The notes under the pieces are model-generated. The model made no database searches. It had not been told where the DNA came from and was given only the letters and a program-made list of their open reading frames with translations. 20,814 bases of DNA from a virus: positions 1 to 20,814 of IMG/VR virus record IMGVR_UViG_3300025128_000433, one strand, 5' to 3'. Below, piece by piece: positions 5,446 through 13,087 of this stretch. Position numbers and translations under genes: made by a program. Each line of letters begins with the position of its first letter. The first letter of the stretch is position 1.

Positions 5446-7926
5446 TTATCCTTTTCTTACAATTGAAACAGCATCAGGTATCTTTCCTGCTGATGGAATT
5501 GTTTTACTTAAAATTGTTTTTTCAATAGAAGTGTCTGCTCTTAGTTTTGCAAGCTCTTCATTTTGATCTAATTTTTCTTCTTGGTTTTCTTGGTTCATCA
5601 TAGCTCTCATTTTATCAAGATTTAGTCTTTCTTCACCTTCTTTTTCTTTTCTAGCGTTCTCTTGAGCTTGTAAATCTAGTTCTCTAGATCTTAATTTAGC
5701 AATTGGATCGTTATCAAACTGTGAAGTAATCTTTTTCTCTTCTTTAGCAAAATCATCCATCATTTCTGATATTAAAATTGCTTTTCTACCGTCTATTTTC
5801 TCTTGTAACATCTTTGCTTGTTGTTGCATTTGTGGATTTTGTTGTGCCATTTGCATCATTTGTTGCAATTGAGGTAATTCTTGTTGGAATTCTACTTCAA
5901 TTTGTTCTTGAGCCATTAAACTTATGTGTTCAAGTATGTTTTTTTGTATTGCAGCACCAACTGCCGGTGAATTTTTTACCATATTTGTCTCCATAAAGTT
6001 TAAATGCGCTGTAATATGCGCTTGATGGTCTTGTCCAGGAAATGCTTGAAAAGGTTTACCACCTAAGGCATCAATATGTTCTAATGCAGGGTCTTTTGGC
6101 ATTGGTTGTTCTGGTTTTTTTAATATTAAATCAATATCTTTTACCCCTAGTGCTTCATACATGTTTCGATACACTTCGTATTGATTATGTATTTGAGGGT
6201 TTGAAGCAGCTAGTTGCATTTCCGTTTGAGCTAAAGATATCCTTTGAGTTTGACTAAAGATATTAGGATCAGCAACTGGTAAAATGTCTACTCGATCGTC
6301 AAAATCAGATTGTTTAATCTCATTTTGTCCACCAATAACATCATAGGGGTAAACTGGAGGTAAGTATAATTTAAATACTCTAGCTAAAATCATAAATTCT
6401 TTTTTCATTGCAGCATACATTCTTTTATGGATCGCAGACATTACTCTCGATCCTCTTTCCAACATAGCGACTGTCGTGCCCACTGCTGCTTGTTGGTTCC
6501 CGTCTCCTACTTGCAGATCGGCAATCGATGCAAATCTTTGCCCTGCTTGTACCACGACACCCATAAGTGATAATAAAGTTTGAGATGGTTCTTTAAATGG
6601 TAATGTCATAAATGCATCTTTCAAGTTTCCACCTGGTGCATCTACATCTCTAAATTCTCCTGGCTGTATCGATTGTGCTTCGTCTCGCATTTTAATTCCA
6701 CGCATTTTAAATCCTGCGGGTAAATTAGATAACGTTCCTGCATCTAACAATTGTCTTAATGCAGCTGTGGCTGTTCTTGATAAACCACCAATCATATGAG
6801 TTAAACCAAAACCATAAAAACCTAAGCCTGGTAAAAATTTAAAGTGTACAAAATAATTTATTTTTCTTTTTAATGGATCTCCTATTTCATAATTACGTCT
6901 GATAGATAAAACTTTTCTTGTTCCTTCTTCTACAGTTACAATGTATGGAATTTTAATTCCTGTAGGTTCGCCGTTTGCTCCAGCATCTTCAAAACCTTCT
7001 AGGTCTAAATCTACATGACATTCTAGAAGAGTATACATTCTTTGATCTCTTCCTTTAGATGTACCATCTAGTTCTCTTTCAGCTTTTTCAGAACTTGTTT
7101 CATCCATGTAAGATGGATTAATTTCTATGTCTCGATAGAATCCACCTACTTGCTGTTTTCGTAATTCATTTTCTGACATACGAACTCTGTGTATAATAGA
7201 TTCACAATCATCAAGTGATGTTGCAGTATAAGGTACAACAATATCAACTGCGGGTACAAATTTTGAAACTGCTCTTTGCATAATTTCATCATAGTAAATT
7301 TTTTTAAATGATGAACCTGCTAGTGGTAAATAAAATAACATTTGATCAAACTCTGCTTCGTACTCTGGCATCTCTGACATAATTTGATAATTCATAAATT
7401 GTTTTACTCTCATAGACTGAGCTTCTTTATCAGGTGTAGGCATGCCTATGATTTGAGTTCTAACAGGGCCAGCGGCAGGTAATAGTTCTTTGTAAGCTAG
7501 TGCTTGAAACTGAGTAACAGCTTCTGCTAATACTGGATGAGTTGCACCACTTGCACCTTTAAAAGGTTCTGTTCTATCGTCGTAATTAAAACCTAAAAGT
7601 TCTAGCCCTTCAGTATAAGTTTTTTCCCAATCTTTTCTTGAAGATTTATAATCTGCATAGTCTTCATACATTTTACTACCTAATGGATTTAATACATCGT
7701 CAGGTAATAGTTCAGCTAAATTTGCAAAATGGTCTTCGCCTTGTTCTTGGCTTCCTATTGATGGATCAAAATTTATATCGACACTACCATCTTCGTTTTG
7801 TTGAACGTCAATTGGTTGATCAACATTTTGTTGATCTTCTTCTAACTCAACTTGTATGTCTTCAACATTTGGAATATTAATTTCTTTTCTTACCTCGTTG
7901 GGTAAGGCCTTGTCTATTTCTGCCAT
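5446..7926 (-). CDS. Portal protein (P22/podovirus-like)
   Basis: 826 aa, long for a portal. The dodecameric portal forms the DNA entry and exit channel at one head vertex and docks the terminase. After an acidic, probably disordered first 70 residues, the sequence has the segment GATHPVLAEAVTQFQALAYK (residues 127-146) followed by ELLPAAGPVRTQI, which I recognise from portals of podovirus-like marine phages. Further on are YFVHFKFLPGLGFYGFGLTH and a Thr/Ala-rich GTTVAMLERGSR segment common to this family. The last 200 residues are helical, with a Gln/Met-rich stretch at about 680-702 and a charged coiled coil. GGAG precedes the ATG at 7926. Gene order (terminase, small gene, portal) is standard. 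Confidence 0.9.
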   Translation of the reverse strand: MAEIDKALPNEVRKEINIPNVEDIQVELEEDQQNVDQPIDVQQNEDGSVDINFDPSIGSQEQGEDHFANLAELLPDDVLNPLGSKMYEDYADYKSSRKDWEKTYTEGLELLGFNYDDRTEPFKGASGATHPVLAEAVTQFQALAYKELLPAAGPVRTQIIGMPTPDKEAQSMRVKQFMNYQIMSEMPEYEAEFDQMLFYLPLAGSSFKKIYYDEIMQRAVSKFVPAVDIVVPYTATSLDDCESIIHRVRMSENELRKQQVGGFYRDIEINPSYMDETSSEKAERELDGTSKGRDQRMYTLLECHVDLDLEGFEDAGANGEPTGIKIPYIVTVEEGTRKVLSIRRNYEIGDPLKRKINYFVHFKFLPGLGFYGFGLTHMIGGLSRTATAALRQLLDAGTLSNLPAGFKMRGIKMRDEAQSIQPGEFRDVDAPGGNLKDAFMTLPFKEPSQTLLSLMGVVVQAGQRFASIADLQVGDGNQQAAVGTTVAMLERGSRVMSAIHKRMYAAMKKEFMILARVFKLYLPPVYPYDVIGGQNEIKQSDFDDRVDILPVADPNIFSQTQRISLAQTEMQLAASNPQIHNQYEVYRNMYEALGVKDIDLILKKPEQPMPKDPALEHIDALGGKPFQAFPGQDHQAHITAHLNFMETNMVKNSPAVGAAIQKNILEHISLMAQEQIEVEFQQELPQLQQMMQMAQQNPQMQQQAKMLQEKIDGRKAILISEMMDDFAKEEKKITSQFDNDPIAKLRSRELDLQAQENARKEKEGEERLNLDKMRAMMNQENQEEKLDQNEELAKLRADTSIEKTILSKTIPSAGKIPDAVSIVRKG

Positions 7927-8032
7927 TTATTTTCTCCAGTTTCACTGTCTTAACAGTATTATATCCAATATTCAAGCCTTGTGGATTAGGTCCACTTTTA
8001 GGTGGAGGTCCGAATTTTTTGCCTTTAATCAT
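7877..8032 (-). CDS. 51-aa protein bridging terminase and portal genes
   Basis: I translated this short frame from the ATG at 8032-8030. It starts MIKGKKFGPPPKSGPNPQGL and ends with a basic tail (TQRGKKRN). The KKFGPPPxxGPNPQGL element is one I know from short marine phage proteins in this position. The ATG overlaps the terminase stop as TAATG, and the last 50 bases overlap the start of the portal in another frame, so it links terminase and portal translation. The overlap means the gap between terminase and portal is fully used. Function unknown; with its Pro/Gly/Lys composition it could be a peptide that binds another virion protein. Confidence 0.65.
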   Translation of the reverse strand: MIKGKKFGPPPKSGPNPQGLNIGYNTVKTVKLEKINGRNRQGLTQRGKKRN

Positions 8033-9501
8033 TAGTAATATGTTCTTTTAGTTTTAATAATTTTTTCCTCTTCATAGTCTTCAGGATGTGGAACTAATCC
8101 TCCTTGTCTAAAACGCATTATGGCTTGAGTCATACTATCAACTAAGTCATCATGATCTCCATAAGGAAAAGCTGCACACTCTTCAATAACCTCTTCTGCA
8201 AATTTTTCTTCGGGTGCCCACACCATACCACTTTCAAACAAAGGTGCAACTGCATTTACACGTGCATGTTTATCGTTTCCTTTTGAAGGTGTGTAGTTAA
8301 CAACTGGTATACCCATGTTACGAAGTTCGTATGTTAGTGGTAGGCCACTAGCTTTTGCTTCAATCAATACAGTTTCTGGTTTCCAATAATCATATTGTTC
8401 TTTAGCAACACGACGAAGATCTGGAAACTCGTACCTTCCTTTTAGTGCATCTACTAATATTAACTGCTGTGGACTATCTTCTGAATCTCTAAAGACACCC
8501 CAAGTGGTGATAGCACTATAATCGGCTGTTTCTTTTTTCATAAACGCTGTGTCATAAGATTGAATAACGTGTTCTAAAGGTGGCATATCTTTTTTATCCC
8601 AAACATTCCACCACTCTCGTTTAATAATTGCACCTTCTTCAGACGTTGGATTTTGCATCCATTGTGCATTCCATTTACCAATAGATAACGATGCCTTAAC
8701 AGTCTCAAGTTCTGCTAGTTTCCAATACTCAGGCCATACTGGTTTATTCGATGGCATAATAGCTGGAAACTCAATCAACTCCCATTGATCTGACTTAGCC
8801 TCTTTTTGATGTTTCAATAACTGACCCGTTAGATCTTTAACATTCCATCGTGTCATTACACAAACGATAGCACCACCTGGCTGCAACCTTTGACGTGGAC
8901 CTGATGTATACCATTCATACGCACGCTCAAGAGCTGTTAGGTTCATTGCGTCTTGCTCTGAGTGTGGGTCATCAATAATCAATAAATCTGCACCACGACC
9001 TGTTATTGCTCCGCCAACACCTGATGCAAAGTATTCACCGCCTTGTTCGGTTTCCCATCTGCCCGCTGCTTGACTATCTTCTCTAAGCCTTGTCTCAAAC
9101 ACTTGTTTGTATTCTGTAGAGTCCATTAAAGTTTTAGCTTTACGCCCGAATCTAATGGCTAGTTCTCCGGTGTGAGTAGTTTGAATTATTTTAAGCTTTG
9201 GCTTACGCCCGATCATCCATGCGGGTAGCAAGGAGCTGGCGAACTCTGACTTTGTATGTCTTGGTGGCATATTGACAATTAATCTTTTAATTTTGCCTTC
9301 TGCTATTTGATTAAATTTTTCTGCAATAATTTTATGATGTCTACCTTCAATAAATTCTGGCCACATATGTTTGGCAAATGACAGAAAATCTTGTTTTACC
9401 TTAGATATTTTTTTCTTTTCATCGAGCTTCAAGTACATCTTCATGAAGTCCTTTTTCACGTCAGGTGGGAGTTTTTTTATTTTATCTAAATCAATTTGCA
9501 T
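8032..9501 (-). CDS. terL: Terminase large subunit
   Basis: 489 aa. Motor and nuclease for DNA packaging. ATPase domain: Walker A-like PPRHTKSE at 79-86, Walker B LLIIDDP at 173-179, coupling-type segment VMTRWN at 215-220. Nuclease domain (RNase H-like): SYDTAF with D317, VLIEAKASG with E381, and GDHDDLVDS with D451/D452/D455, the three acidic sites of this family. The length is usual. It is leftward and first of the structural operon. The ATG at 9501 has no visible ribosome site; the upstream DNA is A/T runs, so either initiation is weak or a leader structure is used. The small subunit is on the opposite strand 5 kb away, which is unusual. Confidence 0.95.
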   Translation of the reverse strand: MQIDLDKIKKLPPDVKKDFMKMYLKLDEKKKISKVKQDFLSFAKHMWPEFIEGRHHKIIAEKFNQIAEGKIKRLIVNMPPRHTKSEFASSLLPAWMIGRKPKLKIIQTTHTGELAIRFGRKAKTLMDSTEYKQVFETRLREDSQAAGRWETEQGGEYFASGVGGAITGRGADLLIIDDPHSEQDAMNLTALERAYEWYTSGPRQRLQPGGAIVCVMTRWNVKDLTGQLLKHQKEAKSDQWELIEFPAIMPSNKPVWPEYWKLAELETVKASLSIGKWNAQWMQNPTSEEGAIIKREWWNVWDKKDMPPLEHVIQSYDTAFMKKETADYSAITTWGVFRDSEDSPQQLILVDALKGRYEFPDLRRVAKEQYDYWKPETVLIEAKASGLPLTYELRNMGIPVVNYTPSKGNDKHARVNAVAPLFESGMVWAPEEKFAEEVIEECAAFPYGDHDDLVDSMTQAIMRFRQGGLVPHPEDYEEEKIIKTKRTYY

Positions 9502-9809
9502 TTTGAAAAAAATTTTTTAAAAAATTTTCTAATTAATGTTTTTAACAATTATTGTTGTATTCCTTATTGTTTTGTAAATCAATAATGATTTTGAGGTCTT
9601 AAACCGTCTAAAACTCGCAATAATGACTAACATTAGTTACATTTTTCTAGAAAAAAAGAATTAAGTAAAAATAACTTTTATGAATTTGCAAGTGTCTTGG
9701 TACCTCTATCAATCCTATAATCTCTCGCAACTTGTGACGAGTGGCTAGTGATTATTAGTAGTGATAACTGTCGACTATCAATACTAATTATAAATTGTTT
9801 AGAACAATT
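9502..9809. other. 308-bp gene-free stretch upstream of terL
   Basis: No open frame of worth is seen on either strand. The terL-proximal part (9502-9560) is runs of A and T. The middle is AT-rich without clear structure. The distal part (9740-9810) holds two dyads and a leftward promoter-like sequence, listed separately. CTCGCAAC and CGAGTGGC in this part recur in similar form in the nuclease gene next door (around 9848 and 9877), which may mean an old duplication. Confidence 0.5.
9754..9788. repeat. Imperfect inverted repeat, operator-like
   Basis: ATTAGTAGTGATA pairs with TATCAATACTAAT, 13-base arms with one mismatch around a 9-base centre that contains GTCGAC. A second copy of the half TAGTGAT is at 9746-9752, 13 bases before the one in the arm. 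The dyad overlaps the candidate -10 of the leftward promoter. A dimeric repressor or activator site is possible; no protein is identified. Confidence 0.5.
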
Positions 9810-9814
9810 CTAAA
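9787..9814 (-). promoter_or_regulatory. Candidate leftward promoter for terL and head operon
   Basis: On the reverse strand, a perfect TATAAT (plus-strand 9787-9792) lies 16 bases downstream of TTTAGA (9809-9814), which matches four of six -35 positions. A start near 9780 would give a leader of about 280 bases before the terL ATG. The -35 sits at the end of the nuclease gene. One dyad overlaps the -35/spacer and another overlaps the -10. Base composition makes chance matches common here, so this is only a candidate. Confidence 0.35.
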
Positions 9815-9815
9815 C
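9797..9815. repeat. Perfect inverted repeat at the end of the nuclease gene
   Basis: GTTTAGAA and TTCTAAAC, 8-base perfect arms separated by CAA, span the stop of the nuclease gene. There is no following U-run on the leftward strand, so a rho-independent terminator is weak. It overlaps the -35 and spacer of the candidate leftward promoter, so an operator is the other reading. Confidence 0.5.
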
Positions 9816-10175
9816 TGTTTCAAGTTTACCAATACAATCGGCAAGACCCTCGCAACGTGGTTCTAGTTTCAAGCCACGAGTGGCGAGGAACTCGATCTGA
9901 TCGCCCTCATAAAGTTTTAGTTCCTCATCAACAAGTTGCATTGCTAAGATGAATGAGTTCTTTGGGTGTTTGATATGGAACGCAATTTGATGAGGTGAGA
10001 ACCTCAATTGATTACCTTTAGATACTTTCAACTCAACTGTAAAAAAGTGTTTATTTTTATTATATCCGAGTAAATCTGGCGTTCCTAAATGGCTAGTATT
10101 CTCGATCTTTGTCCACTCTATTTGAGGAGTTTTATTCTTTAAATACTTCCAGAGTTGTGCCTCATTTTGGACCAT
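9810..10175 (-). CDS. VRR-NUC-like PD-(D/E)XK nuclease
   Basis: 121 aa. The spacing fits the VRR-NUC family of nucleases: N-terminal Glu (about residue 25), GTPDLLG with D34, then VELK with E48 and K50, then SPHQIAFH with Q63. The PD...ExK triad binds metal for DNA cleavage. Small stand-alone phage VRR-NUC proteins of this length are common and are thought to act on branched DNA during replication or packaging. Start ATG at 10175 has no clear ribosome site. It is leftward, 308 bases upstream of terL, and divergent from the early block, so it may be under separate control. Residue Phe/His after the Gln matches the family. Confidence 0.75.
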   Translation of the reverse strand: MVQNEAQLWKYLKNKTPQIEWTKIENTSHLGTPDLLGYNKNKHFFTVELKVSKGNQLRFSPHQIAFHIKHPKNSFILAMQLVDEELKLYEGDQIEFLATRGLKLEPRCEGLADCIGKLETV

Positions 10176-10193
10176 TTTTTGCCGTAGTTGATG

Positions 10194-10207
10194 CCTTATT
10201 TATAAGG
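10194..10207. repeat. 14-bp palindrome in the divergent region
   Basis: CCTTATTTATAAGG is a perfect palindrome 18 bases upstream of the nuclease start. It lies between the nuclease and the rightward block and may be an operator for leftward transcription. Confidence 0.45.
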
Positions 10208-10221
10208 GTTTTTATACTCTA

Positions 10222-10249
10222 TTTAGTTGAATAAATCTTTAAATATAAT
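10222..10249 (+). promoter_or_regulatory. Candidate rightward promoter of the small-gene block
   Basis: A perfect TATAAT at 10244-10249 lies 16 bases after TTTAGT (three of six -35 positions). Start would be near 10256, with a leader of about 120 bases before the first gene. The TTTAGx plus 16-base spacer plus TATAAT layout is the same as in the candidate leftward promoter upstream of terL. The -35 is weak and the DNA is AT-rich, so confidence is limited. Confidence 0.4.
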
Positions 10250-10261
10250 GATATTAAATAC

Positions 10262-10277
10262 AACTCTAGGTAGAGTT
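10262..10277. repeat. 16-bp palindrome just downstream of the rightward promoter
   Basis: AACTCTAGGTAGAGTT has perfect 7-base arms around GG. It sits just after the predicted start point, where a repressor would block transcription. The half-site TAGAG recurs at about 10281-10285 and as CTCTA at 10216-10222. No regulator gene is recognised in the window. Confidence 0.5.
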
Positions 10278-10375
10278 AAAATAGAGCTATAGATTATATG
10301 CTTGTTTATATTATGGGATATTGTAAGATATTCTATATGAAAGATATAAAAAACAAATCAACAGAAAGTAAAACA

Positions 10376-10948
10376 ATGACTAAATATATATACAACAAAG
10401 ACAGTTTTGATAATGCTCTTGAGGTTTCAAATTATTCATGGGGCTTTAGATTAAAAACTAAAAGAAGAACATGGATTGAAACAAATAAAACAAAAGGCGA
10501 CAGAGTTTGTTTCTCTACTTTAAATCCTAAAACTGACAAATGGTGTGCAGTTAAAAAATCAACATATAATGCAGTTGATGTTTTATTTGTAGATGAGAAC
10601 GAACACATCAAGTCAATCGGACTTTGGAAATATGGAACAAATGAAAAAGATCTTGAAAGCTTTATTTCTAAGATTGATTATAATTCATTAAGTTTGTTAC
10701 AAAAGAAACAGATTGAAAGAATTAAAGCAGTAAACAAAGTAATGAAAAATGTTTCTTTTAAGGTTGAAAAAGTTTCTGAATATAATCTTTCCGACCCTCT
10801 CGACCTAATAAGAATGAGAAGAGACAACAACTCTGAAGAAACTAAAAAGAGAGAACAAGAACAAAATCAAATTAAAGGTAAAATTGTAAATGCTATCAAT
10901 AGCACTTACAATCAAAGTTTGATTAAAAACAATTTGAAAGGAGAATAA
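10376..10948 (+). CDS. First gene of rightward block, unknown
   Basis: 190 aa from the ATG at 10376; an open frame continues back to an ATG at 10298 but the inner start is preferred because it has ACAGAAAG upstream, as in the ATGs of sister genes, and the extra 26 residues look like untranslated AT-rich leader. The N-terminal half has a compact pattern (SWGFRLKTKRRTWIETNK, VDVLFVDENEHIKSIGLWKY) and the C-terminal half is Lys/Glu-rich and helical. I recognise no family. Being first after a promoter-like sequence, it may be an early protein. Confidence 0.55.
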   Translation: MTKYIYNKDSFDNALEVSNYSWGFRLKTKRRTWIETNKTKGDRVCFSTLNPKTDKWCAVKKSTYNAVDVLFVDENEHIKSIGLWKYGTNEKDLESFISKIDYNSLSLLQKKQIERIKAVNKVMKNVSFKVEKVSEYNLSDPLDLIRMRRDNNSEETKKREQEQNQIKGKIVNAINSTYNQSLIKNNLKGE

Positions 10949-10950
10949 TA

Positions 10951-11247
10951 ATGACAAAAAAACAATTAAGAAGATATGCATATTTTTTAATTAGAAAAAC
11001 TTTTGGTTCATTCCATTTTGAGGAATGTTTATTTGATGGTTTCTTTTCTAAAAAACAAGCAAAAAGACATGAAGAAAAAGTTTTTGAAATAATAGGAAGT
11101 AAAAATTCAGATTATTTTCAAACTGATGCGTTGGATTATGCTTTTGACAGATATCAAAAAGAACCAACTCCAAAAATAAATGCAACTCAATTACAAGCCT
11201 ATAAATCAAATCCAACTTATAAGACTATAATTGAATACATTAAATAG
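10951..11247 (+). CDS. Unknown 98-aa protein
   Basis: 98 aa, basic N-terminus (MTKKQLRRYAYFLIRKTFGS), aromatic-rich, no Cys pair, helical C-terminus. AAAGGAG lies 7 bases before the ATG, which follows the previous stop by 2 bases. A hairpin follows its stop at 11254-11273. No family is recognised. Confidence 0.55.
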   Translation: MTKKQLRRYAYFLIRKTFGSFHFEECLFDGFFSKKQAKRHEEKVFEIIGSKNSDYFQTDALDYAFDRYQKEPTPKINATQLQAYKSNPTYKTIIEYIK

Positions 11248-11253
11248 ATCGAA

Positions 11254-11273
11254 ACACCCTCAATTGGGGGTGT
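11254..11273 (+). terminator. Hairpin after the second rightward gene, possible terminator
   Basis: ACACCCTC and GGGGGTGT pair over 8 positions with one G-U pair and an AATT loop. It follows the stop codon by 6 bases. The next bases are CTTGTGTT, so the U-run is poor. It may weaken transcription or mark the mRNA end rather than stop it fully, since the next gene has no obvious own promoter. Confidence 0.5.
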
Positions 11274-11326
11274 CTTGTGTTAAATACACAACTGATGAGA
11301 TCAGAAACAAAACGAAAGAAGGAACA

Positions 11327-11896
11327 ATGAATATAAAAGAGTTAATTAAAAATAATAAATATATCTGTAATTCAGATAATAAAAATTATATGGAAATTAC
11401 AGAATTTAAAGACAATAAAATTTCTATATGCCCTCAAGGGGGTGGATTTGTTAAATCTATAGATATAGACAATGGAAAGTTTATTGAGGATGTTGTTAGT
11501 AAAAAAATTAAATTCACTAATAATATGCCAATGGAATGGAAAAAAGTTAAATTATTTCATGATCATTGGATTTCAGACAATAATAAAATTGAGCATTATA
11601 TCGAAGGATATGTGACTAATCATAAATGGAATGGATGGTCAATTCCTATGGTTGAACTTGACCAAATTAAAAAATTTAATGAGATACAAGTTAAAACCAA
11701 ATATATGGATGATTTTGCTATTTTTAAAATTATTGATGATGAAAATATATCTATCAGAGATTTTAACGAAGATGAGATAATCACACTTGAAAGATCTGAA
11801 TTTAATGTGAATGGTAAAACAATTAAAGCTTTTGATGTGTCACTTGGTTGGACTTGGTCAGAAGAAGAAATAAAAAAAATAGAAAGGAAGAAATAA
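11327..11896 (+). CDS. Unknown 189-aa acidic protein
   Basis: The frame is open from 11231, but the inner ATG at 11327 has AAGAAGGAAC 4-10 bases upstream and the upstream part is the hairpin region, so 189 aa is preferred. Starts MNIKELIKNN. Contains KYICNSDNKNYMEITEFKDN and an aromatic-rich segment (FHDHWIS, NHKWNGWSIPM), and ends with a Lys/Glu helix. No known family. The length is larger than its neighbours, and the single-copy Trp-rich patch could be a binding surface. Confidence 0.55.
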   Translation: MNIKELIKNNKYICNSDNKNYMEITEFKDNKISICPQGGGFVKSIDIDNGKFIEDVVSKKIKFTNNMPMEWKKVKLFHDHWISDNNKIEHYIEGYVTNHKWNGWSIPMVELDQIKKFNEIQVKTKYMDDFAIFKIIDDENISIRDFNEDEIITLERSEFNVNGKTIKAFDVSLGWTWSEEEIKKIERKK

Positions 11897-11897
11897 A

Positions 11898-12215
11898 ATG
11901 AATAAATCAATAACAATAGCAAACGACAATAATGAAAAAATGTATCTTTGTACTTGGAATGATGGCGACATAGTGCAAGTTCACACGGAAAAAACATTGA
12001 GAACGGAGTATGAAGGAACTAATTTATTTGATGAAGAAAAAGATGAATTGGTCAATGATTCAATGTTTAATTGGTTTACTTTGATACCAACTAAAGCATA
12101 TGACAAAGCAAAATCTTTGGATGAGGTTTTCAAAAAGTTCAATGATGAGGAAAATTATTCTTTTGTTGGTTACACATGGCAACTAGATAATTGTAAAATA
12201 GAAAGAATAAAATAA
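11898..12215 (+). CDS. Unknown 105-aa acidic protein
   Basis: 105 aa, begins with a stretch of polar residues and then MYLCTWNDGDIVQVHTEK, a beta-rich pattern, followed by SLDEVFKKFNDEENYSFVGY. AGAAAGGAAG lies about 9 bases before the ATG. It starts 1 base after the previous stop and ends in a TAATG overlap with the next gene. No family recognised. Confidence 0.55.
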   Translation: MNKSITIANDNNEKMYLCTWNDGDIVQVHTEKTLRTEYEGTNLFDEEKDELVNDSMFNWFTLIPTKAYDKAKSLDEVFKKFNDEENYSFVGYTWQLDNCKIERIK

Positions 12216-12361
12216 TGGAGCCAATAACAATAACATTAAAAAGAGCAGTTTTTATAATTAAACAACATGGCAATTTAGACGAACTTGACAGTTTTTTTAA
12301 GGAACTAGGCAGAAAAAAAACCTATAAATTAAAAGACCTCAAATTGTGGCTAGGTTATTAA
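12215..12361 (+). CDS. Unknown 48-aa protein
   Basis: Short frame I read myself: MEPITITLKRAVFIIKQHGN to LKDLKLWLGY, 48 aa. It begins in a TAATG with the previous gene (12213-12217), supporting coupled translation. Two short helices with basic residues and a hydrophobic face; no motif. Confidence 0.5.
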   Translation: MEPITITLKRAVFIIKQHGNLDELDSFFKELGRKKTYKLKDLKLWLGY

Positions 12362-12393
12362 AAATAAAATAGTTAATTAGAAAGGATAAAATA

Positions 12394-12708
12394 ATGAGTA
12401 CATACTACAGACCAACAGAACCAATACCTTTGGCTAAAATTAAAAAGCTTGAAGATATAAAAGTTATTTTCGACAAAGAGCAAGATACAGAAATACTTTT
12501 TGATGGAACTAACTATCTTCATTTTGCTTGTGATAAAAATAAAAATGTTATTGATATTTTTAGATACGGCAGAAATAATGAAACCAATATTTTAGAAACT
12601 TTAGAGAAAGAGTTTGAAGTTTCTATGATTGATGAACATGATGAAGAATACCAAGACTTTCAAAGTGATGACACAAATGTTGTTACGATAACTATGGGAG
12701 ATAAATAA
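12394..12708 (+). CDS. Unknown 104-aa acidic protein
   Basis: 104 aa, very acidic, especially at the C-terminus (EHDEEYQDFQSDDTN). Starts MSTYYRPTEPIPLAKIKKLE; the middle has a beta-hairpin-like DTEILFDGTNYLHF. AGAAAGGA lies 9 bases before the ATG. It ends in a TAATG with the next gene. Acidic small phage proteins often block host nucleic-acid-binding proteins, but nothing here proves that. Confidence 0.55.
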   Translation: MSTYYRPTEPIPLAKIKKLEDIKVIFDKEQDTEILFDGTNYLHFACDKNKNVIDIFRYGRNNETNILETLEKEFEVSMIDEHDEEYQDFQSDDTNVVTITMGDK

Positions 12709-12908
12709 TGAACACATATATAGTCACAAGATGGGATAAAGTTAAATCTCAAAAAACAATAAAAGCAAAATCAGAGGAACAAGCGTTAAAACAAATAGAT
12801 GATGAAGGTTTTGATGAAAGTTTAGATGAGGTTGTTTCTTCAGAAATTGAAATAGAAAAAGAAAGTTATGCAGAGTGGAACCAAAAAGAACAAAAATATG
12901 AAAAATAA
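12708..12908 (+). CDS. Unknown 66-aa protein
   Basis: 66 aa. The layout MNTYIVTRWDKV...TIKAKSEEQALKQIDDEG, one strand followed by a helix with AxSEEQAL, is like small DpnD/PcfM-type proteins, a weak resemblance. The tail is Glu-rich. TAATG start shared with the previous stop. Confidence 0.5.
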   Translation: MNTYIVTRWDKVKSQKTIKAKSEEQALKQIDDEGFDESLDEVVSSEIEIEKESYAEWNQKEQKYEK

Positions 12909-13074
12909 ACCAATACAAAAAAGTTTAGAGGTATTAAAAAAAGAAATGCTTTTAAGTATATTAAGTGTCAAAGGTGTAATTTACACTAATTATAAAAATA
13001 AATTCTCTCATAGAGACACGGAGAGTAGCCTTGAAACCTTTTTAGGTACTAGAGGTCATACGGAAAAACAATAG
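12898..13074 (+). CDS. Unknown 58-aa protein
   Basis: The open frame reaches back to 12868, but the ATG at 12898 is preferred because it overlaps the previous stop by only 11 bases. Starts MKNKPIQKSLEVLKKEMLLS, a basic then amphipathic helix, and ends with a polar tail rich in Thr/Ser/Glu. No clear ribosome site. Function unknown. Confidence 0.4.
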   Translation: MKNKPIQKSLEVLKKEMLLSILSVKGVIYTNYKNKFSHRDTESSLETFLGTRGHTEKQ

Positions 13075-13087
13075 AAAGGAGGAGAAT

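Noticed and set aside
9720-9790. tRNA or small RNA in the region before terL
   Set aside because: No cloverleaf, no CCA end and no conserved T-arm could be found; only dyads are visible.
10298-10375. Upstream extension of the first rightward gene to the ATG at 10298
   Set aside because: The extra 26 residues are encoded by AT-rich leader and lack a ribosome site; the ATG at 10376 has ACAGAAAG upstream like its neighbours.
11620-11997. 125-codon - strand frame opposite the rightward block
   Set aside because: Ser/Ile/Phe/Leu-rich shadow of two + strand genes that have good ribosome sites.
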